Assembly (NCBI RefSeq): GCF_900114375.1
Contig: NZ_FOSV01000012.1
Coordinates: forward strand, 1-64,000
Source of the DNA: Methylorubrum salsuginis
GTDB lineage: Bacteria > Pseudomonadota > Alphaproteobacteria > Rhizobiales > Beijerinckiaceae
Direction: 5' to 3'
DNA: 64,000 bases
In this document: positions 47,221 to 58,403 of the stretch, piece after piece
Layout: each line of letters begins with the position of its first letter
How positions within the stretch are numbered: the stretch's first letter is position 1
Translations under genes and position numbers: made by a program
The notes under the pieces: generated by a model
What the model was told of the DNA's origin: nothing
What the model saw: the letters and a program-made list of their open reading frames with translations, nothing else
Database searches by the model: none

Positions 47221-47585
47221 GGATGGGGGTTTCCCGGATGCGGTTCCGCGCGATGCGGCTCGTGGCCGTCGACGTGGTCGCTGCCGGTGACGCCGCGGGC
47301 GGCCAGCAGGACGACGAGGAACAGGGCGGTGAGCGCGAAGCCGATGACGAGAGCGGTGAGCACCAGCGCCTGAGGCACCGGATCGTCGACGGAGACGATC
47401 TCCGGTATGGCGCCGAGCACCGGCGGCGCGCCGACGGTGAGGCGGCCCATGGCGAAGATGAACAGGTTGACGGCGTAGCTCAGCAGCGAGAGGCCCAGCA
47501 CGACTTGGAAGGTGCGCGGGCGCAGCATCAGCCACACGCCGGAGGCGGCGAAGATGCCGATCCCGGCCGACAGGACGAACTCCAT
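47217..47585 (-). CDS. mrpC: Mrp Na+/H+ antiporter subunit C
   Basis: 122 residues, three helices, homologous to NuoK. The pattern SGVWLMLRPRTFQVVLGLSLLSYAVNLFIFAMGRL and DPVPQALVLTALVIGFALTALFLVVLL is diagnostic. ATG shares a base with the mrpA stop (TGATG). A histidine-rich tail (DGHEPHRAEPHPGNPHP) ends the protein. Confidence 0.93.
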   Translation of the reverse strand: MEFVLSAGIGIFAASGVWLMLRPRTFQVVLGLSLLSYAVNLFIFAMGRLTVGAPPVLGAIPEIVSVDDPVPQALVLTALVIGFALTALFLVVLLAARGVTGSDHVDGHEPHRAEPHPGNPHP

Positions 47586-50581
47586 CAGGCGGGCTCCTTC
47601 CCGGCATCCGCTCTCGCTTCGGCCTCGGCTTCCGCGGCGCGGGTGCGGCGCAGCGACTGGTGGGCCAGCGCCACCAGCATCAGGGCGCTGGCGCCGACGA
47701 CGAGGACCATGATGCCGAGATCGAACACCAGCGCGCTCGCCACCGGCACCTTCCCGAGCACCGGCGGCTTCCAATAGGTGAAGAAGGCGGTGAGGTAGGG
47801 GCGCCCGAACAGCCAGGAGCCCGCCCCCGCCAGCACCGCGATCAGCATGCCGGCGCCGATCCAGGCGATCGGCTGGATGCGCAGGCGCTCTTCCACCCAT
47901 TGGGCGCCGTTCGCCATGTATTGCAGCATGAAGGCGACCGTCATGGCGATGCCCGCCGCGAAGCCGCCTCCAGGCAGGTCGTGGCCGCGCAGGAACAGGT
48001 GCAGCGCGAGGAGCACGATGAACGGGAACAGCCACGTCGTCACCACGCGGGGCACGAGCAATGCGTCGGCGGTGGTGTGGCCGGGCTCGCGGCCCTCGCG
48101 GGCGTGGTCATAGGCGTCGTAGCGGACCTGTTGCGCCGGGCGCTCCAGGCTGTCGGGGGCGGGGCGGAACCGGCGCAGCAGGGCGAACACCGTGAGGCCG
48201 ACGACGCCGAGCACGCAGATCTCGCCGAGCGTGTCGAAGGCGCGGAAATCGACCAGCAGCACGTTGACGACGTTGCGCCCGCCCGCCTGCGGATAGGCCT
48301 CCTCGACGAACCAGCGGCTGATGCCGTCCACCGCCGGACGGGTCATCACGGCATAGGCGAGCCCGGCGAGGCCGAAGCCGACGAGGCCGGCGATGCAGAG
48401 ATCGATCAGGCGGCGGCGCCTGCCCCGTGCCTCCTCCGAGGCCGGAACGGGAATCGCCTCGTCGCGCTTCGGCAACCAGCGCAGCCCTAGCAGCAGCATC
48501 ACGGTGGTGACGATCTCGACGAGGATCTGTGTCACCGCGAGGTCGGGGGCCGACAGCCAGAGGAAGGTGAGGCTGCTGACGAGGCCGGCGCCGCCCACGA
48601 AGATCGCCGCCGAGAGCCGGTGGTACTTCGCCCGTTCCGCCGCGCCGATGGCGCAGGCCGCACCCACCAGCCACATCAGGGCGAAGGCCGGATCGAAGGG
48701 GGTGAGGCGCCCCGGCGCCGTCAGGTCGAGCCCGCGGGCAGCGCCCGCGGCGAGGGCCGCCGTCAGTGCCGTCAGGAACAGGATGCGCAGTTGCGGCTGG
48801 AGCCGCTCGGTGCCGAGACGCGCTTCCAGCCAGCGGGCGCCGCGCACGAGGCCGGTCATCGAGCGCTCGAACAGCCAGCCGCCGTCGAGCCGGTCCATCA
48901 GCCAGGGGCCGCCGCGGGGATTGGTGTTGATGCGCTTGCCGAAGACGAAATAGAGCGCCACGCCGCCGACGAGGGCCGCGACGCTCATGGCGAGCGGCGC
49001 GTTGAAGCCGTGCCAGATGGCGAGGCTGTAATCGGGGGTGCGCTCGCCCAGCACCGCCCGCACCGCGCCCGCCAGAACCGGGCCGATGGTGAGGTTCGGC
49101 ACGAGGCCGATGGCAATGCAGGTGAGCACCAAGGCTTCGATCGGGATGCGCATCCAGCGCACCGGCTCGTGCGGTGCGTGCGGCAGGTCGTGCGGGGGCG
49201 GCCCGAAGAAGGTCTGGCGGATGAAGCGCAGCGAGTAGAGCATGGTGAACGCGGAGGCCACCGTCGCCAGCACGGGGAGCGCCAAGTGGAGCGGGTGGTC
49301 GCCGGCGTTGTCGACGGCCTCCGACAGGAACATCTCCTTCGACAGGAAGCCGTTGAGCAGCGGCACGCCGGCCATCGCGGCGGCGGCCACCATGGCGAGC
49401 GTCGCGGTGTAAGGCATCGCCCGCCACAGGCCCGAGAGGCGGCGCATGTCGCGGGTGCCGGTCTCGTGGTCGATGATGCCGGCCGCCATGAACAGCGAGG
49501 CCTTGAAGGTCGCGTGGTTCACGACGTGGAAGATCGCGGCGACCACGGCGAGCGGCGAATCGAGCCCGAGCAGCAGCGTGATCAGGCCGAGATGGCTGAT
49601 GGTCGAGTAGGCGAGCAGGCCCTTCAGGTCGTGCTGGAAGATCGCCGACCACGCGCCGACCAGCATCGTCGCCATGCCCAGCCCGCCGACGATCCAGTAC
49701 CAGGCCTCGGTGCCGGCCAGGACCGGCCAGAGCCGGATCATCAGGAAGATGCCGGCCTTCACCATGGTGGCGGAGTGGAGGTAGGCGCTGATCGGCGTCG
49801 GCGCCGCCATGGCGCGGGGCAGCCAGATATGGAACGGGAACTGCGCCGACTTGGTGAGCGCGCCGGCGAGCACGAGGATCAGCGCGGGCAAGTAGAGCGG
49901 GCTGTTGCGGATCGCGTCGCCCGACGCCAGCACCGTGTCGAGATCGTAGCTGCCGACGATCCGGCCGATCAGGATCATGCCGACGAGCAGGCACAGGCCG
50001 CCGGCGGCGGTGACGGTGAGCGCCATGCGGGCGCCGTCGCGGGCGGAGGCGTTGTCCGACCAATAGCCGATCAGCAGGAACGAGACGACCGAGGTCAGCT
50101 CCCAGAAGACGACGAGCTGGATCAGGTTGCCCGAGAGCACGATGCCGAGCATCGCACCGACGAAGGCGAGGAAGTAGCAGAACAGCCGCGGCACCGGATC
50201 GGCGGCGGCCATGTAGTAGCGGGCATAGAGCACCACCAGCGCGCCGATGCCGAGCACCAGCATGGCGAAGAGCCACGCCAAGCGGTCGAGCCGCAGGATC
50301 AGGCGGACGCCCAGCGTCGGCAGCCAGTCTACCGCCACGGTGACGGGGGTGTCGCCGATCAGCGGATAGAGGCTGGCCACGCAGGCGAGGCTCACCAGCA
50401 TCACGCCCCCCGCCACCGTGGCGGCCGCGTTGCGCGCCGAGCCCGGCAGGCAAACCGCCACGAGGCTGCCGAGGAAGGGCAGGATCGCGGCGAGCGCGAC
50501 GAGCAGCTGAGGCGTCGAGGCTGAGGGCAAAGAACGAGGCTCGCGGGTCCGGGCGCCGCCTTTTCCGGGCGGCGCCGTCAT
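47585..50581 (-). CDS. mrpA: Mrp Na+/H+ antiporter subunit A with fused subunit B
   Basis: 998 residues. Residues 25-700 correspond to MrpA/PhaA (NuoL-like), with the proton-channel segment TKSAQFPFHIWLPRAMAAPTPISAYLHSATMVKAGIFLM. After it come the DUF4040-type helices and a C-terminal MnhB domain (about 830-998: VVTTWLFPFIVLLALHLFLRGHDLPGGGFAAG). The fused PhaAB form is typical of Rhizobiales. Start ATG 50581 (MTAPPGKGGARTREP) was chosen because the upstream frame is not conserved-looking. It is the first gene of the operon, and downstream junctions all overlap. Promoter not identified; the gap to the divergent cytochrome gene is 167 bp. Confidence 0.93.
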   Translation of the reverse strand: MTAPPGKGGARTREPRSLPSASTPQLLVALAAILPFLGSLVAVCLPGSARNAAATVAGGVMLVSLACVASLYPLIGDTPVTVAVDWLPTLGVRLILRLDRLAWLFAMLVLGIGALVVLYARYYMAAADPVPRLFCYFLAFVGAMLGIVLSGNLIQLVVFWELTSVVSFLLIGYWSDNASARDGARMALTVTAAGGLCLLVGMILIGRIVGSYDLDTVLASGDAIRNSPLYLPALILVLAGALTKSAQFPFHIWLPRAMAAPTPISAYLHSATMVKAGIFLMIRLWPVLAGTEAWYWIVGGLGMATMLVGAWSAIFQHDLKGLLAYSTISHLGLITLLLGLDSPLAVVAAIFHVVNHATFKASLFMAAGIIDHETGTRDMRRLSGLWRAMPYTATLAMVAAAAMAGVPLLNGFLSKEMFLSEAVDNAGDHPLHLALPVLATVASAFTMLYSLRFIRQTFFGPPPHDLPHAPHEPVRWMRIPIEALVLTCIAIGLVPNLTIGPVLAGAVRAVLGERTPDYSLAIWHGFNAPLAMSVAALVGGVALYFVFGKRINTNPRGGPWLMDRLDGGWLFERSMTGLVRGARWLEARLGTERLQPQLRILFLTALTAALAAGAARGLDLTAPGRLTPFDPAFALMWLVGAACAIGAAERAKYHRLSAAIFVGGAGLVSSLTFLWLSAPDLAVTQILVEIVTTVMLLLGLRWLPKRDEAIPVPASEEARGRRRRLIDLCIAGLVGFGLAGLAYAVMTRPAVDGISRWFVEEAYPQAGGRNVVNVLLVDFRAFDTLGEICVLGVVGLTVFALLRRFRPAPDSLERPAQQVRYDAYDHAREGREPGHTTADALLVPRVVTTWLFPFIVLLALHLFLRGHDLPGGGFAAGIAMTVAFMLQYMANGAQWVEERLRIQPIAWIGAGMLIAVLAGAGSWLFGRPYLTAFFTYWKPPVLGKVPVASALVFDLGIMVLVVGASALMLVALAHQSLRRTRAAEAEAEARADAGKEPA

Positions 50582-50748
50582 CCATCGGGGTCGCAACGCC
50601 TCGCGCAACCCCGCTCGCCGCCGGAATCGGCGGTTTTGCGGGCATTTCGTCGAGGACAGGGCGCTTCTAGCAGAACGAGAGGCGGGGCGTACCGCATCCG
50701 GCGTGCGCATCGACACCGGGGCGCATGCGTTTCGAACCCGAGGCGGCT

Positions 50749-51264
50749 ATGAGGTTCGGACCCATGATCCACCGGCTGCCGCCCCTGTTCCCCCTCCTGT
50801 TGCCAACGCTCGCCGTCTTCCTCGGCGCGTGCTCCGACGAGGGCGGCGAGCGTCGCCGGTCCCTCGGCGAGGCGCCGCGTTTCGACGACCTCATGCGGGT
50901 GGCGGATGCCGAGCGGGGCGGGCGCCTGTTCGGCCGCTGCGCCGCCTGCCACACGATCGAGCGGGGCGCGGGCGACCGGAACGGTCCGGGCCTGTTCGAC
51001 GTGATGGGCAAGCCCGTCGCCGGAAACAGCCGACGGTTCGGCTACACCGCCTCGCTCCGGTCCCTCGGCGGCGTCTGGACGCCGGAGCGTATGGACGCTT
51101 GGCTCACCGCGCCGGCCGCGATGGTGCCGGGCACGAGCATGCACTTTTCGGGGCTGCCCGACGCGCTCGACCGGGCGGACCTCATCGCCTTCCTGCGGAC
51201 CCGGAGCCTCGCGGCAGAGGTTGCGACCCAACCAGAACGGCAGCCGGCCCCCCGAGAGCCGTAA
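50749..51264 (+). CDS. Exported c-type cytochrome, probably a lipoprotein
   Basis: 171 residues. A signal peptide ends in a lipobox, FLGAC, so the mature protein may be lipid-anchored. The single heme site is CAACH, and a Met axial ligand is in PGTSMHFSGL; it is a class I, cytochrome c2-like small protein with GDRNGPGLFDVMGKPV. Start ATG 50749 has a GAGG site; an ATG eight codons earlier is in frame. Probable electron carrier; partner unknown. The divergent neighbour is mrpA. Confidence 0.85.
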   Translation: MRFGPMIHRLPPLFPLLLPTLAVFLGACSDEGGERRRSLGEAPRFDDLMRVADAERGGRLFGRCAACHTIERGAGDRNGPGLFDVMGKPVAGNSRRFGYTASLRSLGGVWTPERMDAWLTAPAAMVPGTSMHFSGLPDALDRADLIAFLRTRSLAAEVATQPERQPAPREP

Positions 51265-51753
51265 CGGCGCCGTCGTCTCGGTGGGCGACTTCGGGATGAC
51301 CGTCGTCGCGGCGGCATCTTGTTCGATGTCCGAGCGTTCCTCGGCGCATTGCGGCCAAGCCGCCCCCGGCAACGCTCAGAGCTTCGTGCCGGGTATCGAT
51401 AGGCCGGGCCAGTACGACGAGCGCGCCGCCGTGGGCCGTAGGGGGCATCCACGCCGATGCGTCGGTCGGAGGAACGGCGGCGCTTGCCGGGCGACACCGA
51501 TTCCCACACGCTCATGCCTGCTGCGGATCGGCCTCTCGAAGGGGCCGGTGGCGGGCGTCGGCGACCATCACGGGTCGGGCCCGCCGCACCTTCAGCACAG
51601 CAATCGCAACAGGCTGAATGCCAAAGTCGGCCGCATGGCCGGCAGGCGCCGTCACCAGCCCTACCGATGAAGAACGGGATGTCAGGAGATGCGCTCGCGA
51701 CCCAACGACTCCGCTAAGGAGGGGGTCTGACCGATCGGCATCTGAGGAGTGTT
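51265..51753. other. 489-bp region without a supported gene
   Basis: Between the cytochrome gene and tRNA-Lys I see no open frame with normal codon pattern and start. Minus-strand frames around 51540-51660 and 51300-51448 give short stretches of plausible protein (for example FGIQPVAIAVLKVRRARPV) broken by frame changes, which may be a decayed gene. No family could be named. Confidence 0.4.
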
Positions 51754-51829
<76 letters not shown>

Positions 51830-52080
51830 CTCGGCTTCGCTTCCGAAGCCGTCCCGCCGGGCCACCAATCCCCTGCGGTGACGGGCTACTAGCAACGCCC
51901 GGGACGGCTGTCTACCCGGTGGTTCGAAGATTTTGCCGGGAACCTTTGCCGGAGGGCCGGAGGCATGGGGCGGTTGCACGGGCCGCAGGACTTCAGGGAG
52001 ACGGACAGGATTTCGGGGAGACGGGGAGGAGTCGCACGCGCCCGCGTGACGGGGGGCGCAGTCTCGGCTAGAGGCGAAGG

Positions 52081-53007
52081 ATGAGCGTACGTCCCTTGCG
52101 AATCGGAACCCGCGGCAGCCCCATGGCGCTGGCGCAGACCGGAATGGTCCGTGACCGGATCGTTGCGGCCAATCCCGGCCTGGAGACCGAGATCGTCGTC
52201 GTCTCGACGGTGGCCGACCGCATCCTCGACCGCCCGCTCTCCGAGATCGGCGGCAAGGGTCTGTTCACCAAGGAACTGGAGCAGGCGCTGTTCGCCGACG
52301 CGATCGATGTCGCGGTCCATTCCATGAAGGACGTGGAGACCTGGCTGCCGGACGGTCTCGTCATCGCCTGCATCCTGGAGCGGGACGACCCGCGCGACGC
52401 GTTTCTCACGGCGGGCGCGGCCACTTGCCTCGCGGATCTGCCGGCGGGATCGCGGGTCGGCACCTCGTCGCTGCGCCGCGGGGCGCAGGTGCTGATGCAT
52501 CGGCCGGATCTGACGATCGTTCCCCTGCGCGGCAACGCCAACACCCGCATGCGCAAGCTGGAGGCGGGGGAGTGCGACGCGACGCTGCTGGCGCTCGCGG
52601 GCCTGCAGCGGCTCGGCATGGAGAGCGTGGCCCGCTCCGTCCTCTCCGTCGAGGAGATGCTTCCCGCCGTGGCCCAGGGTGCGCTCGGCATCGAGTGTCG
52701 GGCGGGGGACGAGGCGATCCGCGCGCTGCTGGCGCCGGTCGCCTGTTCCACGACCACGACGGCCCTCGACGCGGAGCGGGGCCTGCTCGCCGAACTCGAC
52801 GGCTCCTGCCGCACGCCGATCGCCGCGCTGGCCCAGGTGCAGGGGGATCGCATCAGCCTCGACGGCCTGCTGTTCCTGCCGGACGGCTCACGCCATTGGG
52901 CGGTCCATCGCGAGGGCGCCGCTGCCGACGCCGCCGCGATCGGGCGGGAAGCCGGCGCCGAACTGAAGCGCGCCGCGGGCGACGTGTACTTCGCGCATCT
53001 GAAATAG
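52081..53007 (+). CDS. hemC: Porphobilinogen deaminase (hydroxymethylbilane synthase)
   Basis: 308 residues. HemC polymerises four porphobilinogens into hydroxymethylbilane for heme, and, in this organism, cobalamin synthesis. It begins RPLRIGTRGSPMALAQTGMV and has EIGGKGLFTKELEQAL, AVHSMKDVETWLP, VGTSSLRRGAQVL and RGNANTRMRKLEAGECDA. The dipyrromethane cofactor cysteine is Cys243 in ELDGSCRTPIAA. A ggcgaagg ribosome site precedes the ATG. Confidence 0.96.
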   Translation: MSVRPLRIGTRGSPMALAQTGMVRDRIVAANPGLETEIVVVSTVADRILDRPLSEIGGKGLFTKELEQALFADAIDVAVHSMKDVETWLPDGLVIACILERDDPRDAFLTAGAATCLADLPAGSRVGTSSLRRGAQVLMHRPDLTIVPLRGNANTRMRKLEAGECDATLLALAGLQRLGMESVARSVLSVEEMLPAVAQGALGIECRAGDEAIRALLAPVACSTTTTALDAERGLLAELDGSCRTPIAALAQVQGDRISLDGLLFLPDGSRHWAVHREGAAADAAAIGREAGAELKRAAGDVYFAHLK

Positions 53008-53183
53008 CGCCGACGCCGGTTGGGCCTCACCGGGCCGCGGGCGCGGCCCTGCGATGCGCTCGACCCCTCCGACCGATCGCATCGACGGCCCCTCGCCGCG
53101 TGGGGCCGCAGACCGCCGTCCTCGGTGGAAACCGGGCGACGATCACGGCGCAGGCGGGCCGCCCTCCCTCACGACAGCCGGCG

Positions 53184-53636
53184 TCAATGCTCGTCGGGGG
53201 TCGATCCGGTCTCGGTGACGTCCGTCAAGGCCGCCTTTTCCGCCGGAGGTTCGGCGCTGGCGACGGATTTCGGCTCCAGCAGCGGCTGCAGCCGGGCGGC
53301 GAGCTGCTTGTCGAGATGGCGGGCATAGGCGCCCTTGAAGAAGCGCTCGCCGGTGCCGCGGCCGTAGAGCTGATCGTGGGCGACCGCCATGCGCTGCACC
53401 TCGGGGCGGCAGAGGAAGCCGATGACGCCGGCGGCCTCGAACCAGCGAGCCTCACGGGCAAAGCGCATCGCTCTCGGGTTGGAGAGCACCGTCTCGGCGA
53501 AGCAGGCGGTGGCCGCCTCTTCGAGGGGGGCCAGCACGGCGTGAGGTGTGCCGGGCACGTGCTGGCGGGCGGGGCGCGCCTCTGCCGCTGAGGTGGCGAG
53601 GGCGACGGCAAGACCGCAGAGCAGCACGGCTTTCAT
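53184..53636 (-). CDS. Secreted protein of unknown function
   Basis: 150 residues from MKAVLLCGLAVALATSAAEA, a clear signal peptide. The mature part contains two cysteines (near residues 45 and 76), helical character, and GRGTGERFFKGAYARHLDKQLAARLQPLL. No family recognised. It is convergent with hemC (177 bp apart) and is probably an independent gene. Confidence 0.65.
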   Translation of the reverse strand: MKAVLLCGLAVALATSAAEARPARQHVPGTPHAVLAPLEEAATACFAETVLSNPRAMRFAREARWFEAAGVIGFLCRPEVQRMAVAHDQLYGRGTGERFFKGAYARHLDKQLAARLQPLLEPKSVASAEPPAEKAALTDVTETGSTPDEH

Positions 53637-53768
53637 GGGGCGTCTCGAACCGGTGTCGAACGCCCGCATTCTTCGCTGAACAAACCGACAGATCTAGGGC
53701 ACCTGGGCCGTCTTCGTGCCGCAGCGCGACACAAAGTTCGGTTGTCTCTCCGCCGCCACAGGGGCGGC

Positions 53769-54164
53769 TCAGCCCCGGCGCATGGCGTTCCAGCTTCCGC
53801 TGCAGCTGACGAGGCCGTTGCCGACCGTCTGCCACGTGCCCGAGCCGCTGCCGCCGGGCGTGAGGCGACCGGTCACCTGAGCCGCATCCTGGCCGCGGGA
53901 GATGATGCCGCGCACCGCGCCGTTCGGCGACACCCGGCCCTGGATGTTGACCTCGCCGCCGCCATAGACCGCCTCGCCCCGCTGGATCTGGACGCCGTAG
54001 CGGTAGGCCCGGTCGCACGGGCCGTCCTGGGTGACGACCTCGATGCTCCAGCGCCCGTCGTAGCGGTTCGGCACCTGCACCTTGCGCTTGGCGGCGTCCG
54101 CCGGCCCCAGGGCCGCCACGGTGACGACGGCGGAAAGGCAGGTGGCGAGAATCGGCAGGCGCAT
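53769..54164 (-). CDS. Secreted protein of unknown function
   Basis: 131 residues; the first 25 (MRLPILATCLSAVVTVAALGPADA) are a signal peptide. The mature part is beta-rich and begins KRKVQVPNRYDGRWSIEVVTQDGPCDRAYRYGVQI; further on VNIQGRVSPNGAVRGIISRGQDAAQVTGRL and GSGSGTWQTVGNGLVSCSGSW suggest a lipocalin-like or small beta-barrel protein that occurs widely in Rhizobiales as an uncharacterised exported protein. Two cysteines could be paired. Function unknown. Confidence 0.72.
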   Translation of the reverse strand: MRLPILATCLSAVVTVAALGPADAAKRKVQVPNRYDGRWSIEVVTQDGPCDRAYRYGVQIQRGEAVYGGGEVNIQGRVSPNGAVRGIISRGQDAAQVTGRLTPGGSGSGTWQTVGNGLVSCSGSWNAMRRG

Positions 54165-54310
54165 GGCGTCGGGTCCGGCTGTCCAGGGTGGGGCATGGCC
54201 CCGCTCGACGCCGAAGATTGGCGCAAGGTCCGCAGAGTCAAGGCGTGCTCCCGGAGGCCGGATGCCGCCACGGTCCGGCTCGTGACGCGGCACACGCACG
54301 CTCGATGGCG

Positions 54311-54658
54311 TCACGCCGTCTTGACGAGGCGCTCGCCGCTGAAGGCCGTGGTGGTCTCGCGGGCATAGGCGCGGGCCCGTAGGACCACTTCCGTCGGGAT
54401 CTGCATCACCACGTCTCCGGTCTTCGGGTCCGTGACGCGGAAGACGAGGGAGGCGCTGTCCTGATCGCGCACATAGGCGCGCTGCTCGGGCTGGGCCGGC
54501 TTGGCCTCGCTCGCCTCGGGACGCACGTCGATGGAGACCGCCGGGTCGAGCACCCGGGAATCGGGGCCGTTCGACGGGCCCGCCACGGGGCGGATCGGGG
54601 TGATGCCGGAGGCCTGCGCAACGGGCGGCGTCGGCGGTGCTGGACGGATCGCGTCCAT
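54311..54658 (-). CDS. FlaG-like protein
   Basis: 115 residues. The N-terminal 60 are Pro/Ala/Ser-rich and disordered. The C-terminal part LVFRVTDPKTGDVVMQIPTEVVLRARAYARE resembles the FlaG domain, where a conserved K/R-V-x-D-x-x-T-G-E/D-V-I-x-x-I-P pattern occurs. FlaG proteins affect flagellar filament length, but no flagellar gene lies nearby, so this could be an unrelated use of the fold. Start ATG 54658 (MDAIRPAPPTPP). thiC is upstream in position but transcribed in the same direction 200 bp away. Confidence 0.6.
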   Translation of the reverse strand: MDAIRPAPPTPPVAQASGITPIRPVAGPSNGPDSRVLDPAVSIDVRPEASEAKPAQPEQRAYVRDQDSASLVFRVTDPKTGDVVMQIPTEVVLRARAYARETTTAFSGERLVKTA

Positions 54659-54828
54659 GGCTGATGTCCTTTTCGAGTTCAGGGACGAACCATGAACCCC
54701 AGAACACCGCGCGGGCGATAAGCGGAGTGTTAAGAAACGCCTCTTGTCCCCCGCTGCCATGGGACGGAGTCGATGACGTGTGAAGATTTCACCAACAATT
54801 CGATCGAATCTTCGCGGCGATGAAAGGA

Positions 54829-54852
54829 GGCGGCCGGGCTGATCCGGCCGCC
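54829..54852 (-). terminator. Terminator of thiC
   Basis: ggcggccgg (54829-54837) pairs perfectly with ccggccgcc (54844-54852) around a 6-base loop. On the minus strand it starts 10 bases after the thiC stop and is followed by tcctttcatc. Good stem, modest T content. Confidence 0.7.
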
Positions 54853-54861
54853 CCCGAACGC

Positions 54862-56926
<2,065 letters not shown>

Positions 56927-57183
56927 GATTCCAACCTCTGCCGCCGCGCCATCCTTGTCAATCCGTACCGACAAACAGGCAAATCGGAGTGTTCGATTTT
57001 ACCGGAAGTCGCGAAAGGCGGGACACCTGCCTCGATCCTTGCCGGTTTGCGGCGCATCCCGGAGAAGTGCCTCACCCAAAACTCACCAATTCCCGTGTCG
57101 ATGCCCGTCGCCGGGTCGCAAATGTGGATGGACACGGGTTCCGGGGTGGCGCGAAGGCCCTCCATCCGCGACACAGACTCTCG

Positions 57184-57435
57184 ATGAGCACGGTCGTCCC
57201 CTTCCGCAGACCCCAATCCGCCGCGCGCTCCCGCGCCGCCAGCGACGCCGCCGCCGTGGCGAGCGATCTTCTGGGCATCCTCGATCAGCTCGAAGGGCTG
57301 GTGGAACGGGCCGCCGCCATGGACCGCCCGGCTTTGGAGGTGGAGCGCAGCGTCCAGCACCTGCTCGACGCGATCGGCGCGGTGGAGCGCGCCTCCGACA
57401 CGATCGGCGAGGGCTGCGGGCCCGGCAGCGCGTAA
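57184..57435 (+). CDS. Small protein of unknown function
   Basis: 83 residues beginning MSTVVPFRRPQSAARSRAAS, then a helical region LLGILDQLEGLVERAAAMDRPALEVERSVQHLLDAIGAVERA. No signal peptide or membrane helix. The ribosome site is weak. It is divergent from thiC with the riboswitch between, and convergent with the hemolysin III gene. Amphipathic helices suggest a regulatory or scaffold protein, but nothing more can be said. Confidence 0.5.
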   Translation: MSTVVPFRRPQSAARSRAASDAAAVASDLLGILDQLEGLVERAAAMDRPALEVERSVQHLLDAIGAVERASDTIGEGCGPGSA

Positions 57436-57463
57436 CGCGCTCGGGAGCCGGCGGCCCGCGAGG

Positions 57464-58144
57464 TCACGCGCCGGCGGCGAGCACGCTGGTGATGATCGTG
57501 CCATAATGGCACGCGGTGGCGGCGAGTACGAAGCCGTGCCAGATGGCGTTCTGGAACGGCAGGCTGCGCCAGACGTGGAACACAACGCCGACCGAATAGA
57601 GCAGGCCGCCAGTGGCGAGCAGCCAGAAGGCCGAGGGGCTGAGCCCCGAGATCACCGATTCGTAGGCCAGCACGCCGCTCCAGCCGAGCATCAGGTAGAG
57701 CACGATCGAGACCCGGTCCCAGCGGCCCGGCATCAGGATCTTGATGGCGATGCCGGCGAGCGCCACGGTCCAGACCAGGGCGAGCAGGCTCCAGGCCACG
57801 AGACCCGAGCCGACCAGCGCCACGACCGGCGTGTAGGTGCCGGCGATCATCAGGTAGATGAAGGCGTGGTCGAAGCGGCGCAGGATCCATTTGCGCGGCG
57901 AGATCGGCCACATGTTGTAGGCGGCGGATGCGCCGAGCATCGCCACCATCGCGGTGGCGTAGATCAGCAGAGAGGCCCGCTCCAACCAGCCGAGATGGGT
58001 CAGGGCCGCGGTCACGATCAGGCAGACCGCGCCGAGAACACCGAGCACGACGCCCGCGACGTGGACCGCGCCGTCCGCGCGCATCTCGCTCGGCGTATAG
58101 TTCCAGGTCAGGGCCAGGGGCCGGCCGTCCTCTGCCACGAACAT
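57464..58144 (-). CDS. Hemolysin III family (YqfA-like) membrane protein
   Basis: 226 residues with seven membrane helices, the PAQR-related hemolysin III fold. NYTPSEMRADGAVHVAGVVLG opens the domain; later FDHAFIYLMIAGTYTP holds the conserved Asp/His and VFHVWRSLPFQNAIWHGFVLAATACHYGTI closes it. Homologues such as YqfA are inner-membrane proteins of uncertain, possibly lipid or fatty-acid-linked, function, and are not necessarily haemolytic. No operon partner: the next gene upstream is 259 bp away. Confidence 0.92.
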   Translation of the reverse strand: MFVAEDGRPLALTWNYTPSEMRADGAVHVAGVVLGVLGAVCLIVTAALTHLGWLERASLLIYATAMVAMLGASAAYNMWPISPRKWILRRFDHAFIYLMIAGTYTPVVALVGSGLVAWSLLALVWTVALAGIAIKILMPGRWDRVSIVLYLMLGWSGVLAYESVISGLSPSAFWLLATGGLLYSVGVVFHVWRSLPFQNAIWHGFVLAATACHYGTIITSVLAAGA

Positions 58145-58403
58145 CCTCTGCTCCCGTGTTGGTGTGTCTCAAGTCTTCAAGTCACGAGTCGTTCCATCCG
58201 AAAAATACGTATCCCCAAGTGTCTTCCTCAGTGTCGCATGCGAGTCGTGAACGAATAACGACTGTTCCCACCTTGTGCGATGCAAGAAGAGAGGCTGTTC
58301 ATGTTGCATTGCCGTGCTGGCCTGGGGCAGGATCGGGACGGCTTCGTGAACCGCCGCCGACGGCGCAGCAGGTTTCGAGCCAAGGCGAGGCGGCGCATCC
58401 GTC

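Noticed and set aside
48620..50524. Long plus-strand open frame inside mrpA
   Set aside because: The plus-strand product is hydrophilic and repetitive in Arg, Asp, Glu and Gln, without a domain, while the minus strand encodes the antiporter subunit with full conservation.
51221..51670. Plus-strand open frame after the cytochrome gene
   Set aside because: No ribosome site, unusual Arg/Gly/Pro composition and no conserved segment; it looks like random open frame in GC-rich DNA.
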